Shown here one piece after another: positions 1 to 5,930 of a stretch of 5,930 bases of DNA; the stretch's first letter is position 1, and each line of letters begins with the position of its first letter. The stretch covers positions 1-5,930 of the forward strand of contig DMQJ01000325.1 of the NCBI GenBank assembly GCA_003455715.1, read 5' to 3'. This DNA is from Acidimicrobiaceae bacterium (lineage in GTDB: Bacteria; Actinomycetota; Acidimicrobiia; Acidimicrobiales; Ilumatobacteraceae). The notes under the pieces were generated by a model. That model did not search any database. It was not told the origin of the DNA and was given only the letters and a program-made list of their open reading frames with translations. A program made the position numbers and the translations under genes.

Positions 1-51
1 CCACGCCCTCCCGACAAAAAAAAACCCCCCAGCCCCCCCCACCCCCCCCCG
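1..51. other. Low-complexity contig end, probable sequencing artefact
   Basis: This stretch holds A9 (16-24), C6 (25-30), C8 (33-40) and C9 (42-50), separated by one or two bases. Read on the minus strand it is a run of G tracts, the pattern produced by failing two-colour Illumina cycles. It lies exactly where the DUF1501 reading frame stops making sense: the frame stays open but encodes Gly/Phe-rich nonsense where the family continues with a conserved core. The other end of the window carries adapter sequence, which supports a technical origin. I would trim it. The exact junction is uncertain by a few bases. Confidence 0.8.
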
Positions 52-906
52 GCAGCCCACGTCGCCCGCCAGCAGCGCTGCCGCCGTGGCCAGGCCGTCG
101 CTGATGGGCGAGCCACCGGCGAACTCGGGGAGGTCGGCACTCTCGGGCGCGTCCTCCACCAACCCGGCAAAGTCCTCCATCGCTGCCACAGCGCTTGCGA
201 TGGCGCCCCGGGCGGCAGCATCGAGGTCGCTCCGCCCGGCACCGAACGACAGCCACGACGGATCGAGCGACTCGAGCTGGAACGCATCGCGCGACGAGAC
301 CGACGTGGGACGGAACCGTTCGCCCACCAGCAGCGGCGCACCGCCGCCGAGCACGGTCCCGTACAGGGGAGGCAGCGGCCCGTCGAGCAGATCGACTGCC
401 CGACCGATCCAGCCCGCCGCCGCCACGTCGTCGGCGCGCCACCAGCGATCCATCGACACGAAGTGAGAACGATTGGCCTCGGCGAATCCGATGCCGCGCA
501 GCAGGGCCAGGGAGCCATCGTCCCACATCGTCGTGAGGGCAGCGAGCGACGGGTGCAGCGCTGCATCATCGACCCCTGCCAGCGCAACGAGGTCGGCCTC
601 CGGTATGGCCAACGCAGGCCGCAGATCGCGGTACGTACCGTTCAATGGCGGCAGGGTGTTGAGCAGGTCGTTGCCACCAAGGAGTTGCACCACGACCAGG
701 CGACGGTCGCCCCGATTCACCGATGGGGGTGACGTCGTCGACGGAGGTTCGGCGCCGATCGTCTGAGCTGGAGCGGAGGTGGCCGAGTCGATCGTCGATG
801 GCGTCTCGGTGAGCGCCGCATCGCGACTACATGCCCCGAGGCCAGTGATGCTGACGGCCCCTCCGGCGACACGAAGGAACGAACGACGGGTGAGGAGATG
901 GCTCAT
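52..906 (-). CDS. DUF1501 family protein, Tat-exported putative lipoprotein, C-terminus missing
   Basis: The frame reads from ATG 906-904 toward the left end, and about 285 residues are reliable. The N-terminus has a twin-arginine motif T6-R-R-S-F-L-R12, a hydrophobic stretch, and a lipobox L23-G-A-C26. A Ser/Thr/Pro-rich linker (about 27-64) follows. The DUF1501 core then starts with LVVVQLLGGND (70-80) and NT (83-84), continues with LHPSL (117-121), and has the family hallmark NRSHF (145-149). The position after GGND is Leu where the family usually has Gly. The sequence breaks off near residue 285 (GDVGC), just before the family's usual G-x-D-T-H segment, because the contig end is damaged. 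DUF1501 proteins belong to the alkaline-phosphatase-like superfamily but have no established reaction. The start is fixed by the ATGA overlap with the DUF1800 gene and by a good ribosome binding site. The product should act folded, on the outer face of the membrane. Confidence 0.9.
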
Positions 907-2162
907 CGGGGTGCCTCCACGATCAGGAACTCGGGTGAGAAGAGCGCAACTGCCAGTCGATCGGGGCCAGGTGGGGCCTGTTCCAGCGCTGCCGAGGTGC
1001 CCTCAGCGAAGCCCGACGATGGGAGGCCAAGCGTTGCGGCCAGCAGTTGCGGGTCGTCGCCGGCGGCAGCATCGAGCACCCGCTCGTCGGTCGCTCGACG
1101 AGCCACCATGGCTGCGAGATTGGCGCGCGCCACGAGCTCGCCAGCCCCGAACCACGCTTCGCCGCTCGGCCAACCCGACACATTCGGTGGCAGCATCGGT
1201 ATCTGGCCAGCGTCGCGCAGCATCTGTGCGAAGCGCCCCGCCGTATTGGTGGGCACACCGGCGCCACACACCCGCAGTGCCTGCACGAGCCACGCCACCG
1301 GCGCCAGTACCAGGTCGTTCGCACGGCCGGCCAGCCCTTCCTGCGCCAGCGTGCGCACCAACTCGCGCAGGAGGAACCCGCTGTCGGCGAACGCCGCTCC
1401 GGCAGCTGCCACACCTTCGCCCTCAGTGGTGCCGATGAGTTCGCCGGCGAACGAACTGGCGACGAAGCCAGGCATGGCCGGGTGCGCGGTGACAGCAGCG
1501 ATGACGGTGTCGAGGTCGTGCACCCCCTCAACGCCCAGCAACGTGCGCGGTGAGTCGTCGTGCAGCTCGGCGGCGAACCGCACGCCCGCTTGCGGGCGCA
1601 ATGTCCAGCCGGTGAGCGCAGCGGCGGCGGCTCGCACGTCGTCCTCCGTGTAGTTCCCTTCGCCGAGAGCGAAGAGCTCCAGCAGCTCCCGTGCGTAGTT
1701 CTCGTTGGGTTCATCGCCTGTCGACGTGCGCAGGTCGAGGTACACCAGCATCGCCGGATCGATGGTGATCGCGCGGAGCAGCGCCCGATAGTCGCCCATC
1801 GCCTCGGCTCGGAGAAGGCGTATCTGATTCACCATCAGTCGGGCCAGGCGCACTTTGTCGAGCGCGCTCACGAGATGCCCGTGTAGCAGCCAACCCACTC
1901 GTTCCACCATTGGCTGCTCAGTGGCCGCCATCCCCACCAGCCAGGCACCGATGGCGTGCACACGAGCGTCTCGATCCATTGGGTCGAGCGGAAGGAGCGA
2001 GTCGTCCCACAGGTCGGGCGGCGGTGCACCAGCCCCGGTGGGGTCGAGCAGGCGATCGAGTTCGGCGGCCGCACCACGCTCGACGGCGCGATCGAGATCG
2101 TTGGGCGGCAGACCGAACCCGCAGGCCCGATGGAGCCACACGACGGCGTCACGTTCGTTCAT
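903..2162 (-). CDS. DUF1800 family protein
   Basis: A complete gene of 419 residues from ATG 2162-2160. An in-frame TTG at 2192 would add ten residues. I prefer ATG because the product then begins MNERDAVVWLHRACGFG, close to the usual N-terminus of the family, in which an HLLRRxxFG-like segment comes first. The central hallmark NYARELLELFALG starts near residue 155 and runs into NYTEDDV and an ALTGW motif. The C-terminal hallmark PPNVSGWPSGEAWF is at 325-338. Length and domain content are normal. I see no signal peptide or membrane helix, so alone it would stay in the cytoplasm. The stop TGA (905-903) overlaps the ATG of the DUF1501 gene, so the two proteins are probably made together and may interact. 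The biochemical role of DUF1800 is unknown. Confidence 0.92.
   Translation of the reverse strand: MNERDAVVWLHRACGFGLPPNDLDRAVERGAAAELDRLLDPTGAGAPPPDLWDDSLLPLDPMDRDARVHAIGAWLVGMAATEQPMVERVGWLLHGHLVSALDKVRLARLMVNQIRLLRAEAMGDYRALLRAITIDPAMLVYLDLRTSTGDEPNENYARELLELFALGEGNYTEDDVRAAAAALTGWTLRPQAGVRFAAELHDDSPRTLLGVEGVHDLDTVIAAVTAHPAMPGFVASSFAGELIGTTEGEGVAAAGAAFADSGFLLRELVRTLAQEGLAGRANDLVLAPVAWLVQALRVCGAGVPTNTAGRFAQMLRDAGQIPMLPPNVSGWPSGEAWFGAGELVARANLAAMVARRATDERVLDAAAGDDPQLLAATLGLPSSGFAEGTSAALEQAPPGPDRLAVALFSPEFLIVEAPR
914..918 (-). promoter_or_regulatory. Shine-Dalgarno for the DUF1501 gene
   Basis: On the minus strand GGAGG lies 7 bases before ATG 906-904, inside the last codons of the DUF1800 gene. 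It is the only strong Shine-Dalgarno among the gene starts here. It fits translational coupling through the ATGA stop/start overlap at 906-903. Confidence 0.75.
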
Positions 2163-2163
2163 G

Positions 2164-2196
2164 GCGGTATTGCACCGCGAACGTGTGAGCAAAGTA
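2164..2196 (-). promoter_or_regulatory. Possible -10 element and start-proximal hairpin of the DUF1800 gene
   Basis: On the minus strand TACTTT (2196-2191) fits the TANNNT -10 pattern. Between it and ATG 2162 lies a perfect 5-bp inverted repeat, GCGGT-GCAAT-ACCGC (2178-2164), one base from the start codon. No Shine-Dalgarno is visible before the ATG, and no -35 consensus is present. If the TTG at 2192 is the true start, the hairpin is inside the coding region. The elements are short and could be chance. Confidence 0.25.
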
Positions 2197-2210
2197 TGAA
2201 CCCCGCGCCG

Positions 2211-2462
2211 TCAGGCGGCGGAGATGCGTTCCATCTCGATGAAGATGCACTCGCCGGGGCACGCCAGCGCGGCATCGACCACCGCTCGGTAGTGGCGATC
2301 TTCCACAGTGGCCAAGCTGCCTGACCCGCCCGGGTCGTTCAGAGGGCGCCCGTCCTCGGCAACGTAGGCAATGCCGTCCTCGAGTTGCACGAACACGTCG
2401 GGGCAATGGTCGACACACAACCCGTCGCCGGTGCACAAGTCCTGATCGATCCACACCCGCAC
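2211..2462 (-). CDS. Small single-cluster ferredoxin, 3Fe-4S/4Fe-4S type
   Basis: An 83-residue electron carrier from GTG 2462-2460. It begins VRVWIDQDLCTGDGLC, the usual N-terminus of this actinobacterial ferredoxin group. The cluster motif is C10-x2-D13-x2-C16-x3-C20-P, with a distal C68-P-G-E-C72. By comparison with Pyrococcus furiosus ferredoxin, the expected ligands are C10, D13, C16 and C68. Asp at the second position allows interconversion of [4Fe-4S] and [3Fe-4S] forms. The protein is acidic and cytoplasmic. An upstream ATG at 2510 would give 99 residues, but the extra 16 do not look like the family, and a TAGCGT -10 hexamer sits 8 bases before the GTG. The DUF1800 start lies 48 bases downstream (18 if TTG), so co-transcription is possible. 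Such ferredoxins often serve cytochromes P450 or oxidoreductases, but no partner of that kind is in the window. Confidence 0.88.
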   Translation of the reverse strand: MRVWIDQDLCTGDGLCVDHCPDVFVQLEDGIAYVAEDGRPLNDPGGSGSLATVEDRHYRAVVDAALACPGECIFIEMERISAA

Positions 2463-2470
2463 GGCGGCGC

Positions 2471-2476
2471 ACGCTA
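2471..2476 (-). promoter_or_regulatory. -10 element for the ferredoxin, leaderless start
   Basis: On the minus strand TAGCGT matches TANNNT and is followed by 8 bases and GTG 2462. That places transcription start at or within a base or two of the start codon. No Shine-Dalgarno precedes the GTG and no -35 consensus is visible. It supports the short start over ATG 2510, which would put this hexamer inside the gene. Confidence 0.5.
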
Positions 2477-2510
2477 GCTGGGCCTGCGGCATCGCGCTCG
2501 GTCGTGCCAT

Positions 2511-2516
2511 TACCCT
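2511..2516 (+). promoter_or_regulatory. -10 element for the oligopeptidase B gene, leaderless start
   Basis: TACCCT is followed by six bases and GTG 2523, so a transcript starting seven bases after the hexamer would begin with the start codon. No Shine-Dalgarno is present. It lies in the 60-bp divergent spacer with the ferredoxin -10 element, so the two promoters are back to back and could share control. Confidence 0.55.
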
Positions 2517-2522
2517 GTCGCC

Positions 2523-4559
2523 GTGCTCGAACCCGTCGCCCCGCAACGTCCACACACCTGGCAGCGTCCCACCGGGCCTGCCGACGACCCCTGGGCATGG
2601 CTCCGCGACCGCGACGACCCCGCCACCATCACCTACCTGGAGGCCGAGAACGCCTACGCCGACGACTGGTTCGGGCAGCACGGCACGCTGGTCGACGAGA
2701 TCTTCGGTGAGATCAAGAGCCGAGTGCAGGAAACCGACCTCAGCGCGCCGGTGCGTCACGGGCCATGGTGGTACGTCACCCGCACGGAGGAGGGCCGCAG
2801 CTACCCGATCCACTGCCGCGGCCGCACCGAGCTCACCGCTACCGACCAGGTGCTCCTCGACGAGAACGTCGAGGCCGACGGGCACGAGTACTTCGCCATT
2901 CACGCCTTCGACGTCAGCCCCGACCACTCCGTGCTGGCCTGGAGCAGCGACATCGACGGCAGCGAGCAGTACACCATGCGGTTCCGTTCGCTGGCACCCG
3001 CCGATGGGGCGCCGGTCGGCGACCTGGCCGACGTGCTGGAAGGCACCACCTGGGGTGGCACCGCATGGTCGGCCGACGGACACGTGCTCTTCTACGTGAC
3101 CGCCGACGAGCAGCAGCGCCCCTCCACGGTCTGGCGACACCGAATGGGCACACCGCAGTCCGACGACGTGGTGGTGTTCGACGAAACCGACGAACGCTTC
3201 TACGTGCACGTCTCACTCAGCCGCAGCGACGAGTGGGTCGTCATCGAGTCGAGCAGCAAACTCAGCAGCGAGGTGCTGCTGGTGCCAGCTGCTGCGCCCG
3301 ACCAACCGGCCACTGTCGCCGTACCCCGTCGCGACGACGTCGAGTACAGCCTCGACCACTGGGGCGACCAGTGGGTAGTGCTCACCAACCTCGACGCTGT
3401 CGACTTCCGCGTGATGACCGCACCGCTCGAACGCCCCGCGGAATGGACCGAACTCGTCGCCCACCGGCCCGGGCGGCGCATCCTGTCGATCGATGCCTTC
3501 GCCGGGCATCTGGTGTTGCACGAGTGGGCCGATGCGCAGCCGCAGGCGCGCATCCTGTTTCGCGACGGCACCGAGCGAGTGGTGCACGGCGGCGACGAGC
3601 CCCACGATCTTGAGCTCGATGCCAACCCCGAGTGGGTAGCCACCACCCTGCGCTACGGCTACCAGTCGCTCACCACCCCGGCATCGGTGTACGAGGAAGA
3701 TGTGCGCACCGGCGAACGGCGCCTGCTGAAGCAGACGCCAGTGCCCGGCGTCGATCTGTCTCGCTACGTCGCCGAACGTCAGTGGGCAACGGCCGCCGAC
3801 GGCACCCAGGTGCCGGTGGATGTCGTTCGCCTGGCCTCCACCCCAGTCGACGCAACGGCACCGCTGGCGGTGTACGGCTACGGCAGCTACGAGGCATCGA
3901 TGCCGCCGTGGTTCAGCGTCGCCCGATTGTCGTTGTTGGATCGGGGCTTCGTGTGGGCCCTGGTGCACCCACGCGGGGGCGGAGAGTTGGGCCGACAGTG
4001 GTACCTCCAGGGTCGGCTGGAGCACAAGCGCAACACCTTCACCGACACCATCGCCTGCGTCGAGCACCTTGTCGCCAACGGCTGGGCGCACCCTCAGCGA
4101 GTGGCCCTGCGCGGCGGCAGCGCCGGCGGCCTGCTCGTCGGAGCCTGCATCACCATGCGCCCCGATCTGTTCCGTGCTGCGGTGGCCGAGGTGCCGTTCG
4201 TCGATGTGGTCACCACCATGAGCGACGCCACCATTCCCCTCACGGTCACCGAGTGGGAAGAGTGGGGCGACCCGCGTACCGAGCCAGCCGCCAGCTACAT
4301 GCTCTCGTACTCGCCGTACGACCACACCACAGCCCGTGCCTACCCGGCGCTGCTGGTGACCGCAGGCCTCAACGACCCCCGGGTGAGCTACCACGAGCCC
4401 GCGAAATGGGTGGCCAAGTTGCGGGCCGTGCGCACCAACGACGCCACCTTGCTGTTGCGCACCGAGATAGGTGCTGGGCACGGCGGCCCGAGCGGCCGCT
4501 ACGAAACCTGGCGCGACGAAGCCCGAATGCTCGCCTTCCAGGTGGTGGAGTTGGCCTAA
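2523..4559 (+). CDS. ptrB: Oligopeptidase B, S9A serine peptidase
   Basis: A complete gene of 678 residues, close to the usual length (about 690). Oligopeptidase B cleaves short peptides after Arg and Lys; the beta-propeller excludes large proteins. The N-terminal segment has the family pattern PHTWQRP, DDPWAWLRD and YLEAENAYADDW (about 10-50). The propeller spans roughly 75-410, followed by the alpha/beta-hydrolase domain. Visible hydrolase motifs are YGYGSYE (451-457, Y453 a likely oxyanion residue) and HPRGGGELG (482-490). The triad is S533 in RGGSAGG, D618 in GLNDPRV and H653 in GAGHGG. E577 and E579 in TEWEEWGDP match the two Glu residues that give the Escherichia coli enzyme its preference for basic residues. 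No signal peptide is present, so it is cytoplasmic. GTG 2523 was chosen for the family-like N-terminus and the -10 element just upstream. It is divergent from the ferredoxin. Confidence 0.9.
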   Translation: MLEPVAPQRPHTWQRPTGPADDPWAWLRDRDDPATITYLEAENAYADDWFGQHGTLVDEIFGEIKSRVQETDLSAPVRHGPWWYVTRTEEGRSYPIHCRGRTELTATDQVLLDENVEADGHEYFAIHAFDVSPDHSVLAWSSDIDGSEQYTMRFRSLAPADGAPVGDLADVLEGTTWGGTAWSADGHVLFYVTADEQQRPSTVWRHRMGTPQSDDVVVFDETDERFYVHVSLSRSDEWVVIESSSKLSSEVLLVPAAAPDQPATVAVPRRDDVEYSLDHWGDQWVVLTNLDAVDFRVMTAPLERPAEWTELVAHRPGRRILSIDAFAGHLVLHEWADAQPQARILFRDGTERVVHGGDEPHDLELDANPEWVATTLRYGYQSLTTPASVYEEDVRTGERRLLKQTPVPGVDLSRYVAERQWATAADGTQVPVDVVRLASTPVDATAPLAVYGYGSYEASMPPWFSVARLSLLDRGFVWALVHPRGGGELGRQWYLQGRLEHKRNTFTDTIACVEHLVANGWAHPQRVALRGGSAGGLLVGACITMRPDLFRAAVAEVPFVDVVTTMSDATIPLTVTEWEEWGDPRTEPAASYMLSYSPYDHTTARAYPALLVTAGLNDPRVSYHEPAKWVAKLRAVRTNDATLLLRTEIGAGHGGPSGRYETWRDEARMLAFQVVELA

Positions 4560-4588
4560 GGCCCTGTCGGGCACGGCGAACACCGTCG

Positions 4589-4594
4589 TACCGT
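4589..4594 (+). promoter_or_regulatory. -10 element for the redox membrane protein gene, leaderless start
   Basis: TACCGT is followed by six bases and GTG 4601, exactly the layout seen before oligopeptidase B. No Shine-Dalgarno is visible before this GTG. The hexamer lies in the 41-bp gap after oligopeptidase B, suggesting that this gene has its own promoter even if some read-through occurs. No -35 consensus is visible. Confidence 0.55.
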
Positions 4595-4600
4595 GCAATC

Positions 4601-5905
4601 GTGAGGTTGCGAGCGTTGATCGTCGCTGCGATGACGGCGTTCACGCTCCTTGCCGCCACTGCAGTCTCCACTGCTTCGGCAACAACGAGTTCGGCGCGCT
4701 CCGCGGACGATGTAGAACTGGTGGTCTTCCATCGCGATGGGTGCCCGCACTGCGCCGATGCCCTCCGCTGGATGGAAGGCCTTCAGTCCAGTTACCCCGA
4801 CCTGCGCATCAGCCGGTACGAGATCTCGACGAGCGCGACCAACCGCGACCTGTTCGTGGCGATGAGCGCGGCTCACGGGTTCGAACCCACTGCGGTGCCC
4901 ACGATCTTCCTCGACGACCTCTACTGGGTCGGCTTCGGCCCGCAGGTCGCCGACCAGATCGAGCGGGCCATCGCCACCCGGTTCGCCGGGCTGCAACCGG
5001 TGCAGGAGGACCGCACCGAGGTGGAGGTGCCGTTCATCGGATCAGTCGACGTCGGCAACTCGTCGCTCGTCGTGTCGACCCTCATCATCGGATTCGCCGA
5101 TGGGCTCAACCCGTGCTCGTTCTGGGTGCTCTCGGTGTTGTTCGCGCTCGTCCTCCGCAGTGGCTCACGGCGGCGCGTGCTGGCAGTCGGTTTCACCTTC
5201 CTCACCGTCACCTCCGCTCTCTACGGCCTCTACATGTTCGGCGCGTACAGTGCGCTCGACTACGCCGACCGCATGACCTGGGTGCGCGCGGCGATCGCGC
5301 TGGTGGCACTCACCTTCGGAGTGCTCCACGTGAAGGAGTACGTCACCCACGCCGGGCCGTCGGTCACCATCTCCGACCGCCGGAAGCCGGGCATGTACCG
5401 CTCGATGCGGGCGCTGGCCGACCCCACCCGTTCGCTGCCCGCGGTGCTTGCCGGCACCGTGGTGCTCGCTACCGGGGTGTCGCTGGCCGAGACCCCGTGC
5501 ACTGCCGGACTTCCCCTGCTGTGGACGAGCATGCTCTCCGACGCCGGGGTGAACGGCCTTGGTACGGCGGCTCTGTTCGTGCTGTATCTCACCGTGTTCC
5601 TCATCGACGAGATGGCGGTGTTCGGTATCGCGGTGCTGTCGATGCGGGCCATCAAACTGCAGGAACACCATGCGAAGGGCCTGCAGTTGTTGAGCGGCAC
5701 CCTCATGATCGCCCTGGCTCTCGCCATGCTGTTCGCCCCCGACCTGATGACCTCGCTCGGCGGTGTGGCGATCGTGTTCGGCGCCACCGCAGTGGTGGTG
5801 ACGGCCGTGCTCGTCAGCGAACGGTGGTGGCGCACCAGCCGCCGTGCTCAGGCGAGAACGGCCGCCACCGCCAGGGCCAAGAAGACGGCATTGCGGGCGA
5901 GGTGA
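4601..5905 (+). CDS. Exported thioredoxin-fold and CcdA/DsbD-like membrane fusion protein
   Basis: A complete gene of 434 residues and probably a transmembrane thiol-disulfide carrier. From GTG 4601 the product starts with a signal peptide: MRLR, hydrophobic core to about 22, and a likely cut after A25-S-A27. A thioredoxin/glutaredoxin-like domain (about 38-128) carries C48-P-H-C51 and the cis-proline loop V99-P100-T101. I count seven helices, near 156-185, 193-214, 227-244, 280-306, 320-346, 361-380 and 386-406. Arg/Lys-rich loops (186-192, 245-277, 349-359) and a basic tail (408-434) alternate in a way that puts the thioredoxin domain outside and the C-terminus inside. C172 in NPCSFW (helix 1) and C300 in ETPCTAG (helix 4) match the paired cysteines of CcdA/DsbD, which pass electrons from cytoplasmic thioredoxin outward. 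It could serve cytochrome c maturation or repair of exported thiols; the client is unknown. Starting at M11 would destroy the signal peptide. Confidence 0.85.
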   Translation: MRLRALIVAAMTAFTLLAATAVSTASATTSSARSADDVELVVFHRDGCPHCADALRWMEGLQSSYPDLRISRYEISTSATNRDLFVAMSAAHGFEPTAVPTIFLDDLYWVGFGPQVADQIERAIATRFAGLQPVQEDRTEVEVPFIGSVDVGNSSLVVSTLIIGFADGLNPCSFWVLSVLFALVLRSGSRRRVLAVGFTFLTVTSALYGLYMFGAYSALDYADRMTWVRAAIALVALTFGVLHVKEYVTHAGPSVTISDRRKPGMYRSMRALADPTRSLPAVLAGTVVLATGVSLAETPCTAGLPLLWTSMLSDAGVNGLGTAALFVLYLTVFLIDEMAVFGIAVLSMRAIKLQEHHAKGLQLLSGTLMIALALAMLFAPDLMTSLGGVAIVFGATAVVVTAVLVSERWWRTSRRAQARTAATARAKKTALRAR

Positions 5906-5917
5906 CCGACCCCAATC

Positions 5918-5930
5918 AGATCGGAAGAGC
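5918..5930 (+). other. Illumina adapter remnant
   Basis: The last 13 bases read AGATCGGAAGAGC, the common core of the Illumina TruSeq adapter. It directly follows 12 bases of unassigned sequence (5906-5917) after the redox gene. It is library sequence left in the assembly and should be trimmed. Nothing biological should be inferred from the right end. Confidence 0.97.

Noticed and set aside
25..50. G-quadruplex-like tracts on the minus strand
   Set aside because: The tracts sit at a contig end in a pattern typical of sequencing failure, so they are treated as artefact.
779..1653. Plus-strand open frames opposite the DUF1501 and DUF1800 genes
   Set aside because: They are Arg/Ala/Ser-rich shadows without motifs, opposite two genes with clear family hallmarks.
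2206..2220. Inverted repeat CGCCG-N5-CGGCG over the ferredoxin stop codon
   Set aside because: A 5-bp GC stem with no following T tract is expected by chance at this GC content. It is not a convincing terminator.
2463..3209. N-terminal extension of the ferredoxin frame antisense to oligopeptidase B
   Set aside because: The ferredoxin fold starts at residue VRVW. The extension overlaps the N-terminus of oligopeptidase B and has no family resemblance.
4553..4563. Palindrome GGCC-TAA-GGCC at the oligopeptidase B stop codon
   Set aside because: A four-base stem with a three-base loop and no T tract. It is too short to call a terminator.
3213..4598. 461-residue antisense open frame opposite oligopeptidase B
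   Set aside because: It is the codon-position mirror of a high-GC gene, with His/Gly/Val-rich composition and no recognisable motifs. The plus-strand gene is certain.
3632..4600. Upstream extension of the redox gene frame, open for 969 bases inside oligopeptidase B
   Set aside because: The translation is Arg/Pro-rich with no family features, typical of an out-of-frame reading of GC-rich coding DNA. The signal peptide and the -10 element place the start at 4601.

Overview
The window looks like a short metagenomic or draft-assembly contig from a high-GC actinobacterium. An Acidimicrobiia or Ilumatobacter-like source is a plausible guess, but it is an inference. The reasons are strongly GC-rich third codon positions, GTG starts, and three genes whose GTG start sits 6-8 bases after a TANNNT -10 hexamer with no Shine-Dalgarno, as in actinobacterial leaderless transcription. 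Both ends carry sequencing artefacts: homopolymer C/A runs at 1-51, and the 13-base Illumina adapter core AGATCGGAAGAGC at 5918-5930. Both termini are therefore library or assembly ends, not biological boundaries.

Left half, minus strand (reading from 2462 down to 1): a small single-cluster ferredoxin (2462-2211), a DUF1800 protein (2162-903), and a DUF1501 protein (906 into the damaged left end). The last two overlap by the four bases ATGA. The DUF1501 protein has a twin-arginine signal and a lipobox, while the DUF1800 protein has no export signal. The gaps are short, so the three could be one transcription unit. DUF1800/DUF1501 pairs are widespread and their function is unknown.

Right half, plus strand: a divergent 60-bp spacer (2463-2522) holds back-to-back -10 elements for the ferredoxin and for a complete oligopeptidase B (2523-4559), a cytoplasmic serine peptidase specific for basic residues with its full catalytic triad. 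After a 41-bp gap with its own -10 element comes an exported membrane thiol-redox protein (4601-5905). It fuses an N-terminal CPHC thioredoxin-fold domain to a seven-helix CcdA/DsbD-like membrane domain with two intramembrane cysteines.

No RNA gene, CRISPR array, insertion sequence or phage feature is visible. No gap between genes exceeds about 60 bases. The points of most interest are the coupled DUF1800/DUF1501 pair with a ferredoxin upstream, the Asp-type cluster motif in that ferredoxin, the domain order of the redox fusion, and the repeated leaderless-start layout.
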